DNA of 10,633 nt. It comes from an uncultured Clostridia bacterium. Lineage in GTDB: Bacteria > Bacillota > Clostridia > Lachnospirales > Anaerotignaceae. The position numbers were made by a program, and so were the translations under genes. The notes beneath the pieces were generated by a model. That model saw only the letters and a program-made list of their open reading frames with translations, was not told the origin of the DNA and made no database searches. Shown here one piece after another: positions 1-6,239 of the stretch. Each line of letters begins with the position of its first letter. Within the stretch, counting starts at the first letter, position 1. The stretch lies in NCBI GenBank assembly GCA_937888765.1, contig CALASU010000308.1, positions 1-10,633 on the forward strand, given 5' to 3'.

Positions 1-1375
1 CACGAACAACACGTTCCATTCTGGACAGACCGATTCTGAACTGGTTCTGCAGCAGTTCACCAACAGAACGGATACGTCTGTTGCCCAGATGGTCGATATC
101 GTCTACATTGCCGTAGTCGTAATCCAGATGGATTACATAGTTGATGGAAGCAAAGATGTCTTCCAGTGTGATATGTTTGGGCAGCAGTTCATTGATTCTT
201 TCTTTGATTGCTGCTTTCAGTTCTTCTGCTGTTTCGTTTTCTTCCAGAATCTTCACCAGTTCAGGATAGTAAACTTTTTCCTTGATGCCCAGTTCATCTG
301 CTGTCAGACCAAATTCTTCAATATAAGAATCAATTGTAACTGCACGGTTGGACAGAACTTTTACGCTTCTGTCTTCTACTTTGATAAAGATGTGTTCCAC
401 ACCTGTATCCTGAATCTGGTCGCACAGTTCTACTGTCAGCAGTGCGCCTTCTTCTGCCACAACTTCGCCTGTCATAGGGTCAATAACAGCTTCTGCCAGT
501 TCTGCACCGCGTACACGGTTTCTCAGAGCCAGTTTCTTGTTGAATTTGTAACGGCCAACCTTTGCCAGATCGTATCTCTTAGGATCAAAGAACATACCAT
601 TCAGCAGGGAAGCAGAGCTTTCTACTGTAGGAGGTTCGCCGGGACGCAGTTTTTTGTAAATTTCGATCAGACCTTCTTCATAGGATTTGGAAGCGTCTTT
701 TTCCAGCGTTGCCAGGATCTTGGGATCTTCGCCGAACAGTTCTTTGATTTCCGCATCGGAGCCAACGCCCATTGCACGGATCAGCACTGTTACGGGAACT
801 TTTCTTGTTCTGTCAACTCTTACATAAAATACATCGTTGGAGTCTGTTTCGTATTCCAGCCAGGCACCTCTGTTAGGGATTACTGTGGAAGACAGCAGTT
901 TCTTACCAACTTTATCGAAATCAGATGCATAGTAAATACCGGGGGAACGAACCAGCTGAGAAACGATAACACGTTCCGCACCGTTGATGATGAATGTACC
1001 TGTTTCTGTCATCAGAGGGAAGTCGCCCATGAAGATTTCCTGTGTCTTCAGTTCGTCCAGTTCTCTATTGTACAGGCTTGCTTTTACTTTCAGAGCTGCT
1101 GCATAAGTAGCATCTCTTTCCTTACAAGCTTCAATAGAATATTTAGGTTCGGAATCCAAAGAAAAGTCAATGAATTCCAGAACCAGGTTGCCGCTGAAAT
1201 CAGTAATAGGGGAAATGTCTTCAAAAACTTCTTTCAGACCTTCGTCCAAAAACCACTGATAGCTGTTCTTCTGCACTTCGATCAGATTGGGCATTTCCAG
1301 AACTTCGTTGATTTTGGAATAACTCATTCTGGTTGTGTCGCCAAGCTGAAGCGCACGAATTCTGTTTTTTTCCAT
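1..1375 (-). CDS. rpoB: DNA-directed RNA polymerase subunit beta, N-terminal part (cut by window edge)
   Basis: This is the N-terminal 458 codons of the RNA polymerase beta subunit, which with beta' forms the catalytic core for all transcription. Translating the minus strand from the ATG at 1375-1373 gives a product beginning MEKNRIRALQLGD. It carries the family motif ERVIVSQLVRSPGI at residues 134-147, which contains the N-terminal rifampicin-contact region, and the later stretch GNRRIRSVGELLQNQFR. The visible part covers the protrusion and lobe regions. It stops about 30 residues before rifampicin cluster I. A good ribosome binding site, GAGAGGTGA, lies just before the ATG and supports this start. 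Canonically rpoB follows rplJ-rplL; here the upstream 800 bp hold neither, and the next gene is the divergent queH. rpoC would be expected beyond the left edge. A 434-codon open frame on the opposite strand (89-1393) is a shadow of this gene. Identity is very sure. Confidence 0.97.
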   Translation of the reverse strand, partial: MEKNRIRALQLGDTTRMSYSKINEVLEMPNLIEVQKNSYQWFLDEGLKEVFEDISPITDFSGNLVLEFIDFSLDSEPKYSIEACKERDATYAAALKVKASLYNRELDELKTQEIFMGDFPLMTETGTFIINGAERVIVSQLVRSPGIYYASDFDKVGKKLLSSTVIPNRGAWLEYETDSNDVFYVRVDRTRKVPVTVLIRAMGVGSDAEIKELFGEDPKILATLEKDASKSYEEGLIEIYKKLRPGEPPTVESSASLLNGMFFDPKRYDLAKVGRYKFNKKLALRNRVRGAELAEAVIDPMTGEVVAEEGALLTVELCDQIQDTGVEHIFIKVEDRSVKVLSNRAVTIDSYIEEFGLTADELGIKEKVYYPELVKILEENETAEELKAAIKERINELLPKHITLEDIFASINYVIHLDYDYGNVDDIDHLGNRRIRSVGELLQNQFRIGLSRMERVVR

Positions 1376-1416
1376 CTTGTCACCTCTCGTTAATCTAACC
1401 TGCACCGACAAAATCG

Positions 1417-1457
1417 CCGCCTTTCGGCGGATAACGGGTGCCGCACGGCAGCCCCGT
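1417..1457 (-). promoter_or_regulatory. Two hairpins in the rpoB 5' leader
   Basis: Read on the minus strand, the leader forms two GC-rich hairpins shortly before the rpoB ribosome binding site. The first (1457-1434) has a nine-pair stem with a two-base bulge and a GTGC loop. The second (1430-1417) is CCGCC-GAAA-GGCGG with a GNRA-type tetraloop, followed by CGATTTTG. The short T run makes the second hairpin a poor terminator. It could be a weak attenuator, an RNA processing site, or a binding site for an autoregulator. The structures are seen in the sequence; their role is inferred. Confidence 0.5.
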
Positions 1458-1475
1458 TCCTATCGAACACAAAAA

Positions 1476-1491
1476 TTTAGAATTTTCTAAA
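1476..1491. repeat. 16-bp palindrome in the rpoB leader
   Basis: TTTAGAA-TT-TTCTAAA is a perfect inverted repeat with a two-base centre, about 100 bp before the rpoB start. As RNA it would be a weak AU stem. As DNA it has the size and symmetry of a dimeric repressor site. Such AT-rich palindromes also arise by chance, so a function is uncertain. Confidence 0.3.
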
Positions 1492-1703
1492 CAAACATAG
1501 ACCTTTGCCTGCCCTACCTTTGATCAGTAGTCCATGACAAAAGCCTGCCCATTTAAAAAATCCTATCACCATAACCAAATGAACTGCGAATCCTTTTTCG
1601 CCGTTCGCATATACTCTGAACAAAAATCACATCCTCAGCACCTGATTTACAGGCATTCTGCTGATAAAAACCCACGAAAAACCACATTTCTCCAAAAAAA
1701 CTG

Positions 1704-1732
1704 TTGAAATCTGATTTCCTTTGTGCTATACT
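1704..1732 (+). promoter_or_regulatory. Sigma-A-type promoter, plus strand, facing the rpoB promoter
   Basis: TTGAAA (1704-1709) and TATACT (1727-1732) are separated by exactly 17 bp. A TG one base before the -10 box gives an extended -10. Transcription would start near 1738-1740 and run rightward, straight through the minus-strand rpoB promoter. The product could be a short non-coding RNA ending near 1890, or a long leader for queH, whose start is about 440 bp away. Confidence 0.55.
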
Positions 1733-1776
1733 CGTTAGCATCATGGGTTGATGTGCGTGTTCGCCAATGTGGTAGT

Positions 1777-1805
1777 ATTTTACCATACAGGCGTCGTACT
1801 GTCAA
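1777..1805 (-). promoter_or_regulatory. Sigma-A-type promoter for rpoB
   Basis: On the minus strand, a consensus TTGACA (1805-1800) is followed after 17 bp by TAAAAT (1782-1777), with TG one base upstream of the -10 box. This is among the best promoters in the window. The start site would fall near 1770, giving rpoB a leader of about 395 nt and showing that it can be transcribed independently of any ribosomal protein operon. Confidence 0.75.
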
Positions 1806-1864
1806 GCCTTTTTTTATTGTTTTTGCCCGATTTTCAAGGCTTTTCCCCCTTTCTGCCCCAGAGT

Positions 1865-1891
1865 GCAAAAACAGGGCTTCGTCCTTTTTGC
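1865..1891 (+). terminator. Weak candidate terminator, plus strand
   Basis: GCAAAAA (1865-1871) pairs with TTTTTGC (1885-1891) around a small AGGGC-TTC-GTCCT stem, so an A-rich arm is followed by a short stem and a T5 run. If real, it would end the plus-strand transcript from the promoter at 1704-1732 after about 150 nt. The core stem is short, so the call is tentative. Confidence 0.3.
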
Positions 1892-2118
1892 CAAACGATC
1901 TTTTTTGTGTCCTCTGCTCATTTTTGCGTATTTTTCTATTAAATAACCACTTTGCACAATAGAAATCCATTTTCTCCATCTTAATTTCAGTACTTATTTT
2001 CCAGAAAATATTTTTAAAAATCCGCATTTTTATGAATTATTTTTGTATTTTTTCAGAAACATCTGTATTTCAACATCAATTCCTTTACTTCTTTTAGAAT
2101 TCCTGCTACACTAAATAC

Positions 2119-2147
2119 TTGATTTCATATGAATTTCATTTTATATG
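2119..2147 (+). promoter_or_regulatory. Possible weak promoter for the queH operon
   Basis: TTGATT (2119-2124) and TATATG (2142-2147) have a 17-bp spacing, each matching the sigma-A consensus in four of six positions. It sits about 30 bp before the queH TTG start, leaving a short leader with the ribosome binding site. In such AT-rich sequence a chance match is quite possible. I saw no preQ1 riboswitch in the leader. Confidence 0.35.
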
Positions 2148-2176
2148 GTTAAGTTTATAGAAAGGATGCGAATACC

Positions 2177-2815
2177 TTGCATACAGTAAAACAGAATTAT
2201 CAGATCCTGCTGGAAAAAACCATCAAAACCCTTGCCAAAGAGGGCAAACACCCCCGTCTGCTGCTGCATAGCTGCTGCGGCCCCTGCTCTTCTTATGTGA
2301 TGGAATATCTGGCAGAACATTTCGATATTACAATTTTTTATTATAATCCCAATATCTCCCCCGAAAGCGAATTCCGTTTCCGTGCGGAGGAACAGGAACG
2401 TCTGATTCGGGAAATGGGTCTGGGCGTTCACTATCAGCTTGGCAAATACGATCCCGAACGCTTCTTTGCACTGGCAAAGGGACTGGAACACGAAAAGGAA
2501 GGCGGCGAACGCTGCTTTAAATGCTATCGTCTGCGACTGGAAGAAACCGCACAGCTTGCAAAGGAACAGGGCTTTGATTACTTCACAACCACCCTTTCCA
2601 TCAGCCCGCACAAAAACGCACAGGTATTGAACCAGCTCGGCGCAGAAATCGCCGAAGCCTATGGCGTGCCTTATCTGTTCTCTGATTTCAAGAAAAAGAA
2701 CGGCTACCGCCGTTCCTGCGAATTATCCACAGAATATAACCTCTATCGACAGGATTACTGTGGATGTCCCTTCTCTAAAGCAGAAGCAGAACAACGTAAG
2801 GAGGGTCTGCAATGA
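2177..2815 (+). CDS. queH: Epoxyqueuosine reductase QueH (DUF208 family)
   Basis: QueH performs the last step of queuosine synthesis, reducing epoxyqueuosine to queuosine at the wobble position of tRNAs with GUN anticodons. It replaces the unrelated cobalamin-dependent QueG. The 212-residue product has the family's cysteine pattern: LHSCCGPCSS with Cys33, Cys34 and Cys37, then CFKC (Cys113, Cys116) and a C-terminal CGCPFSK (Cys195, Cys197). These are expected to bind the iron-sulfur cluster and metal. The conserved FYYNPNISP lies at 54-62. The start is a TTG at 2177, about 10 bp after AAAGGA (2161-2166). The ATG at 2166 is out of frame and soon meets a stop, and the next in-frame ATG would delete the first cysteines. 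The next gene overlaps the stop by 4 bp, so the two are probably translationally coupled. The family assignment is secure. Confidence 0.93.
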   Translation: MHTVKQNYQILLEKTIKTLAKEGKHPRLLLHSCCGPCSSYVMEYLAEHFDITIFYYNPNISPESEFRFRAEEQERLIREMGLGVHYQLGKYDPERFFALAKGLEHEKEGGERCFKCYRLRLEETAQLAKEQGFDYFTTTLSISPHKNAQVLNQLGAEIAEAYGVPYLFSDFKKKNGYRRSCELSTEYNLYRQDYCGCPFSKAEAEQRKEGLQ

Positions 2816-3669
2816 CGCAAAAAAACAAGGGGGTCTGCTGTATCCTGCTTTCCTCCTTTTCCTTTGCTCTGATGAATCTGTTCGTCCGCCTGTCTGGCGA
2901 TCTGCCATCGATCCAGAAGAGCTTCTTCCGTAATTTCGTAGCTATGCTTTTCGCACTGTTTATCCTGCTGAGAGCACGCCCCGAAATCAAACTGGATTTG
3001 CAATCCAAAAAATATCTGCTGCTCCGCTCTATTTGCGGCACTGTCGGGATTCTGTGCAATTTCTATGCCGTAGATCATCTGGTACTTGCAGATGCCTCCA
3101 TGCTCAATAAAATGTCGCCATTCTTCGCCATTTTATTCGGCATACTGATTCTGAAAGAAAAAATCAATCTCTTTCAGGGGCTTTCCGTTGTGGCAGCATT
3201 TACTGGCGCATTGTTTGTTATCAAGCCAAGTCCGCAGAATCTGGCTTGTTTTCCCGCACTGATCGGACTGCTCGGCGGTCTGACTGCGGGTATGGCGTAT
3301 ACCTATGTACGGGCATTGGGCACGCGCGGGGTCAAAGGGCCGTTTATCGTGTTCTTTTTTTCCGCATTCTCCTGCTTATGCACCCTGCCATACTTGATTT
3401 TCAACTATCATCCCATGAGTGCATCTCAATTTGGCATACTGCTTCTGGCAGGACTTGCCGCAGCCGGCGGACAATTTACCATTACCGCCGCTTATACCTA
3501 TGCCCCCGCCAGAGAGATTTCGGTCTATGATTATTCGCAGATTCTGTTTTCAGCGATTCTGGGCTATTTCGTATTTGGACAGGTTTCCGATATTTACAGC
3601 TGGATTGGTTACTGCATCATCACCTCTACTGCCATAATCATGTTTATTCGTAATAACAAAACAGCATAA
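2812..3669 (+). CDS. EamA/DMT-family membrane transporter
   Basis: This 285-residue protein is strongly hydrophobic, with about ten predicted membrane segments in two halves, the usual architecture of the drug/metabolite transporter superfamily with two EamA domains. Stretches such as LADASMLNKMSPFFAILFG (about 94-112), followed by LKEKI, match the typical first-half EamA signature. The second half ends near YDYSQILFSAILGYFVFGQ in the equivalent position. The start ATG overlaps the queH stop as ATGA and has a strong site, AAGGAGGG, just before it. Members export or import amino acids, nucleosides, riboflavin, S-adenosylmethionine and other metabolites, and the substrate cannot be read from this sequence. 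Coupling to queH makes a queuosine-related base one possibility, but this is inference only. The DUF3885 gene follows after 10 bp. Confidence 0.88.
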   Translation: MTQKNKGVCCILLSSFSFALMNLFVRLSGDLPSIQKSFFRNFVAMLFALFILLRARPEIKLDLQSKKYLLLRSICGTVGILCNFYAVDHLVLADASMLNKMSPFFAILFGILILKEKINLFQGLSVVAAFTGALFVIKPSPQNLACFPALIGLLGGLTAGMAYTYVRALGTRGVKGPFIVFFFSAFSCLCTLPYLIFNYHPMSASQFGILLLAGLAAAGGQFTITAAYTYAPAREISVYDYSQILFSAILGYFVFGQVSDIYSWIGYCIITSTAIIMFIRNNKTA

Positions 3670-3679
3670 GGAGAATATC

Positions 3680-4321
3680 ATGCTTTTAGAAAGAACTTTC
3701 AACACACTCAAGCAAATCGGCAACGAGCGTCTGCAACTGCCGCTTTTCTACGAAAGCCCCATTTCCCTGCGCTTTGAAACAGGCGATCCCTCGCTTGAAA
3801 TCTTCCTGCAGGAAAAACAGCTGAATCCCACTTATCTGAGAAGTGCTGTCTGGCGCACCTTATTCCTTTATGAAAAAATCGCTCCGTTTGATACATTGCT
3901 TTGGGTGCTCTACCGCACACCCGATGTAACAACAGACGCAGAAGAAACCATCGACCGTTTCTGTAATCTGAATAACCTGCCTGATCCCGCCGAGATCTAT
4001 CAGCAGGAGGTTACCACTGCAGCCGAAGAACCTATGACCCGCATCCTGCTTTTCTGGAATCTGGAAGAAACCCCTTTTTCTTTCCGTCCGCTTCTGGAGG
4101 AAATCGTAAAATCCGATTTTACAGGACTTGGCTTTCGAGAACTCTCCTCTGCAATCTTCTTTTTCGATACAAAAAAACACATCCTGTTCCACCCCTATGA
4201 CGATCGGGGTGCGGATGTGGTCGCATCAAATACAGAGGATATTCGCTTTTTATATGAGGACTGTAACAACTGGCTGCTCGATTATGATATAGAACGTATG
4301 CATCAGACTTTTCAGATCTGA
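3680..4321 (+). CDS. DUF3885-type protein of unknown function
   Basis: The 213-residue product is soluble, acidic and without signal peptide or membrane segments. Its C-terminal third holds the pattern I associate with DUF3885: LFHPYDDRGADVV, then a short spacer and FLYEDCNNWLLDYDIERM near the end. The family has no established function that I know of. The N-terminal part, rich in aromatic and acidic residues (for example RFETGDPSLEIF), is also consistent with that family. The gene starts at an ATG six bases after a clear AAGGAG, 10 bp beyond the transporter stop, so it is the third cistron of the queH operon. A strong terminator follows immediately. Its link to queuosine or transport is unknown. 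It may be an accessory or immunity-like protein, but nothing in the sequence decides this. Confidence 0.75.
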   Translation: MLLERTFNTLKQIGNERLQLPLFYESPISLRFETGDPSLEIFLQEKQLNPTYLRSAVWRTLFLYEKIAPFDTLLWVLYRTPDVTTDAEETIDRFCNLNNLPDPAEIYQQEVTTAAEEPMTRILLFWNLEETPFSFRPLLEEIVKSDFTGLGFRELSSAIFFFDTKKHILFHPYDDRGADVVASNTEDIRFLYEDCNNWLLDYDIERMHQTFQI

Positions 4322-4326
4322 AAAAG

Positions 4327-4353
4327 CCTCTGTCTTTTGACAGAGGTTTTTTT
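4327..4353 (+). terminator. Rho-independent terminator of the queH operon
   Basis: CCTCTGTC-TTTT-GACAGAGG forms a perfect eight-pair stem followed by seven T residues, six bases after the last stop codon. It is preceded by five A residues, so on the minus strand the same hairpin followed by CTTTTTC may act as a second stop for gdhA transcripts. Confidence 0.92.
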
Positions 4354-4360
4354 GCATAGA

Positions 4361-4387
4361 GAAAAGGGACGGATTGCTCCGTCCCTT
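4361..4387 (-). terminator. Terminator of gdhA
   Basis: Read on the minus strand, AAGGGACGGA-GCAA-TCCGTCCCTT is a perfect ten-pair stem with a GCAA tetraloop, followed by a short TTTTC tail. It lies about 55 bp after the gdhA stop. The T tail is short, so full termination may also use the neighbouring hairpin at 4327-4346. Confidence 0.75.
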
Positions 4388-4440
4388 CCGAGTTTTGCTT
4401 AAGTCTTGTAATCGAACTTGATTAGATAATCAGATTAAAA

Positions 4441-5793
4441 TTATACCAGACCCTGAGCCATCATAGCTGCAGCTACTTTCTTGAAGCCAGCGATGTTAGC
4501 ACCTGCTACCAGGTTGTAACCCATACCAGCAGCTTCAGCAGCTTCTACAGAGATAGCGTGGATGTTTTTCATGATACCAACCAGTTTAGCGTCAACTTCT
4601 GCGCCTTCCCAGCTGTATCTCATGGAGTTCTGAGCCATTTCCAGAGCGGAAACTGCTACGCCACCAGCGTTAACTGCTTTAGAAGGAGCAACGATAACGC
4701 CTTCTTTAGCCATAGCGTAACCCAGAGCTTCGTTTGTTGTAGGCATGTTAGCTACTTCGATGTAGTATTTTGTGCCGTTTTCGTCCAGGATCTGTTTGAT
4801 TTCTGTCATACCGATTTCGTTCTGGTATGCACAAGGCATAGCGATGTCAACTTTTACGCCCCAAGGTTTCTGACCGGGGAAGAATTCAACGCCGAATTTT
4901 TCAGCGTAGTCCTGAGCACGGTTTCTACCGGATGTTCTCATTTCTACCATGTAGTCGAATTTTTCCTGTGTTGTGATACCTTCGGGATCGTAGCAGTAAC
5001 CGTCGGGACCGGACAGAGTAACTACTTTACCGCCCAGCTGAGCTACTTTCTGAGCAACACCCCAAGCTACGTTACCGAAACCGGACATAGCTACTGTTTT
5101 GCCTTCGAATGTGTCGCCTTCGTGTGTCAGAACTTCGTTTACATAGTATGTAGCACCGTAGCCTGTTGCTTCGGGTCTGAACAGGGAACCGCCGTATTCC
5201 AGACCTTTACCTGTCAGAACGCCGTTTTCCCAGCAGCCTTTGATTCTCTTGTACTGACCGTACATGAAACCGATTTCTCTACCAGCTACGCCGATGTCAC
5301 CAGCGGGAACGTCAACGTCGGGACCGATGTGTCTGTACAGTTCTGTCATGAAAGCCTGGCAGAATCTCATGATTTCCATATCGGATTTACCGTTGGGGTT
5401 GAAGTCGGAACCACCTTTACCACCACCGATAGGCAGACCTGTCAGAGCGTTTTTGAAGATCTGTTCGAAGCCCAGGAATTTAACAACGCCGGAGTATACG
5501 TTGGAAGCGAAACGCAGACCACCTTTGTAGGGACCCAGTGCAGAGGAGAACTGTACTCTGAAACCTCTGTTTACGTTTACTTTACCAGCATCGTCAACCC
5601 ATGTTACTCTGAAGGATACGGATCTTTCAGGTTCAACCAGTCTTTCCAGCAGACCCATTTTTTCATATTCGGGGTGCAGTTCTACTTCTTTTTCGATGGA
5701 AGCGAATACTTCTTCTACTGTCTGGATGAATTCGGGTTCGTGTGCGTCACGTGCTTTAACCTGTTCGATTACGCGTTCGATATAAGCGTTCAT
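4441..5793 (-). CDS. gdhA: Glutamate dehydrogenase, hexameric 50-kDa type, probably NAD-linked
   Basis: The enzyme interconverts glutamate with 2-oxoglutarate and ammonium in the cytoplasm. At 450 residues it has the normal length of the small hexameric family. The catalytic region is complete: KGGLRF with Lys90, FKNALTGLPIGGGKGGSDF with Lys114 and Lys126, and VPAGDIGVAGRE with Asp166. These align, offset by one, with Lys89, Lys113, Lys125 and Asp165 of the Clostridium symbiosum enzyme. The Rossmann domain has GFGNVAWG and the LSGPDG stretch. The same Phe and Pro-Asp occur in the NAD-specific C. symbiosum enzyme, so NAD preference is inferred. The ATG at 5793 is nine bases after a perfect AGGAGGT. 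The long open frame on the opposite strand (4558-5820) is a shadow that reflects strongly biased codon choice, a sign of high expression. The gene is monocistronic, with its own promoter and terminators. Confidence 0.96.
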   Translation of the reverse strand: MNAYIERVIEQVKARDAHEPEFIQTVEEVFASIEKEVELHPEYEKMGLLERLVEPERSVSFRVTWVDDAGKVNVNRGFRVQFSSALGPYKGGLRFASNVYSGVVKFLGFEQIFKNALTGLPIGGGKGGSDFNPNGKSDMEIMRFCQAFMTELYRHIGPDVDVPAGDIGVAGREIGFMYGQYKRIKGCWENGVLTGKGLEYGGSLFRPEATGYGATYYVNEVLTHEGDTFEGKTVAMSGFGNVAWGVAQKVAQLGGKVVTLSGPDGYCYDPEGITTQEKFDYMVEMRTSGRNRAQDYAEKFGVEFFPGQKPWGVKVDIAMPCAYQNEIGMTEIKQILDENGTKYYIEVANMPTTNEALGYAMAKEGVIVAPSKAVNAGGVAVSALEMAQNSMRYSWEGAEVDAKLVGIMKNIHAISVEAAEAAGMGYNLVAGANIAGFKKVAAAMMAQGLV

Positions 5794-5839
5794 AACTCTA
5801 TGACCTCCTATTGTATATAGATAAACAATAAAATTTTTT

Positions 5840-5923
5840 CCGCACGGTTGCCATGCGGGCTTGCTCTATGCGGTTAGAGCAAACAAAGAAAGGGCAGACC
5901 AATTTTCTTTCTTATGAAAGAAT
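5840..5923 (-). promoter_or_regulatory. gdhA 5' leader with three hairpins
   Basis: The predicted gdhA transcript begins near 5942, about 150 nt before the start codon. In RNA order it holds TTCTTTC-ATAA-GAAAGAA (5923-5906), GCTCTA-ACCGCA-TAGAGC (5880-5863) and CCGCATGG-CAA-CCGTGCGG with one G-T wobble (5858-5840). The last is followed by AAAAAATTTTATTG rather than a clean T run, so it is not a standard terminator. The leader may stabilise the message or regulate it. I recognise no known riboswitch here. Confidence 0.5.
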
Positions 5924-5948
5924 CTTCGGCTCGCTTCTTTCCGTGAAT

Positions 5949-5976
5949 ATTATAACACATATTTCTGAGTTGTGTA
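5949..5976 (-). promoter_or_regulatory. Promoter of gdhA (TG-extended -10)
   Basis: On the minus strand, TGT-TATAAT (5957-5949) is a perfect extended -10 element. A weak -35, TACACA, lies 16 bp upstream (5976-5971). The start site would be near 5942. The surrounding AT-rich sequence includes a T-run and A-tract further upstream (5981-5987), which could help as an UP-like element. Confidence 0.7.
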
Positions 5977-6068
5977 GTATTTTTTTCAAGTTTTGGAATT
6001 ATTTTTACACAAAAATTCCCTTTTAAAATTATGCAAAAAAACGTCTTGGCTTTTTTTTCTAACTATGT

Positions 6069-6091
6069 TGCAAAAAGCACATCTTTTTGCA
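6069..6091. repeat. 23-bp inverted repeat between mreB and gdhA
   Basis: TGCAAAAAG and CTTTTTGCA flank a five-base centre, giving a perfect nine-pair palindrome about 110 bp upstream of the gdhA -10 box and after the mreB terminator. Neither strand has a T run directly after it, so it is not a terminator. It could be an operator for gdhA control or a backup RNA stem; no function is shown. Confidence 0.4.
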
Positions 6092-6149
6092 CAATAAACC
6101 AAACTCCCAAAAGCTTTTCAAGGGCATTTTGCACAGAACACAACAGAAA

Positions 6150-6173
6150 GACACTTGTCTTTCGACAAGTGTC
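6150..6173 (-). terminator. Probable terminator of mreB
   Basis: On the minus strand GACACTTGTC-GAAA-GACAAGTGTC is a perfect ten-pair stem with a GNRA tetraloop, about 65 bp after the mreB stop and followed by TTTCTGTTG. The T tract is imperfect, so termination may be partial. It separates the mreB unit from gdhA. Confidence 0.7.
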
Positions 6174-6239
6174 CTGTGATTTTTGTTATTTGTCTGTCAT
6201 TTCTAAACTTTTTTTCAGCAACAGAACTTTATCAATCTC

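Larger units (their letters stand above)
1376..2176. other. Gene-free intergenic region between rpoB and queH
   Basis: This stretch of about 800 bp is AT-rich and holds no coding region I can support. The open frames inside it (for example 1553-1786 minus and 1723-1962 plus) lack ribosome binding sites and resemble no protein I know. The 77-codon minus frame would start inside the predicted rpoB promoter. What it does hold are two strong face-to-face promoters (1704-1732 plus and 1777-1805 minus), the long rpoB leader with hairpins near the start codon, a 16-bp palindrome, and a weak promoter near queH. From about 1900 to 2110 I see only AT-rich sequence. Confidence 0.7.

Noticed and set aside
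89..1393. 434-codon open frame on the plus strand
   Set aside because: It lies wholly opposite rpoB, encodes a low-complexity Phe/Cys/Gln-rich product and has no ribosome binding site. It arises from the codon bias of rpoB.
1553..1786. 77-codon minus-strand frame in the rpoB leader
   Set aside because: Its ATG lies inside the predicted rpoB promoter, upstream of the start of transcription. The product resembles no known family.
2100..2176. Possible preQ1 riboswitch before queH
   Set aside because: I saw no C-rich loop and A-rich tail typical of preQ1 aptamers, and the leader from the nearest promoter is too short.
4558..5820. 420-codon open frame on the plus strand
   Set aside because: It is antisense to gdhA, rich in Phe, Cys and Ser, and explained by the strongly biased codon use of a highly expressed gene.
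1951..6096. Shared 11-mer TTTGCACAATA at 1951-1961 and 6086-6096
   Set aside because: Repeats of this length are expected by chance in an AT-rich window of this size, and the two contexts do not otherwise match.
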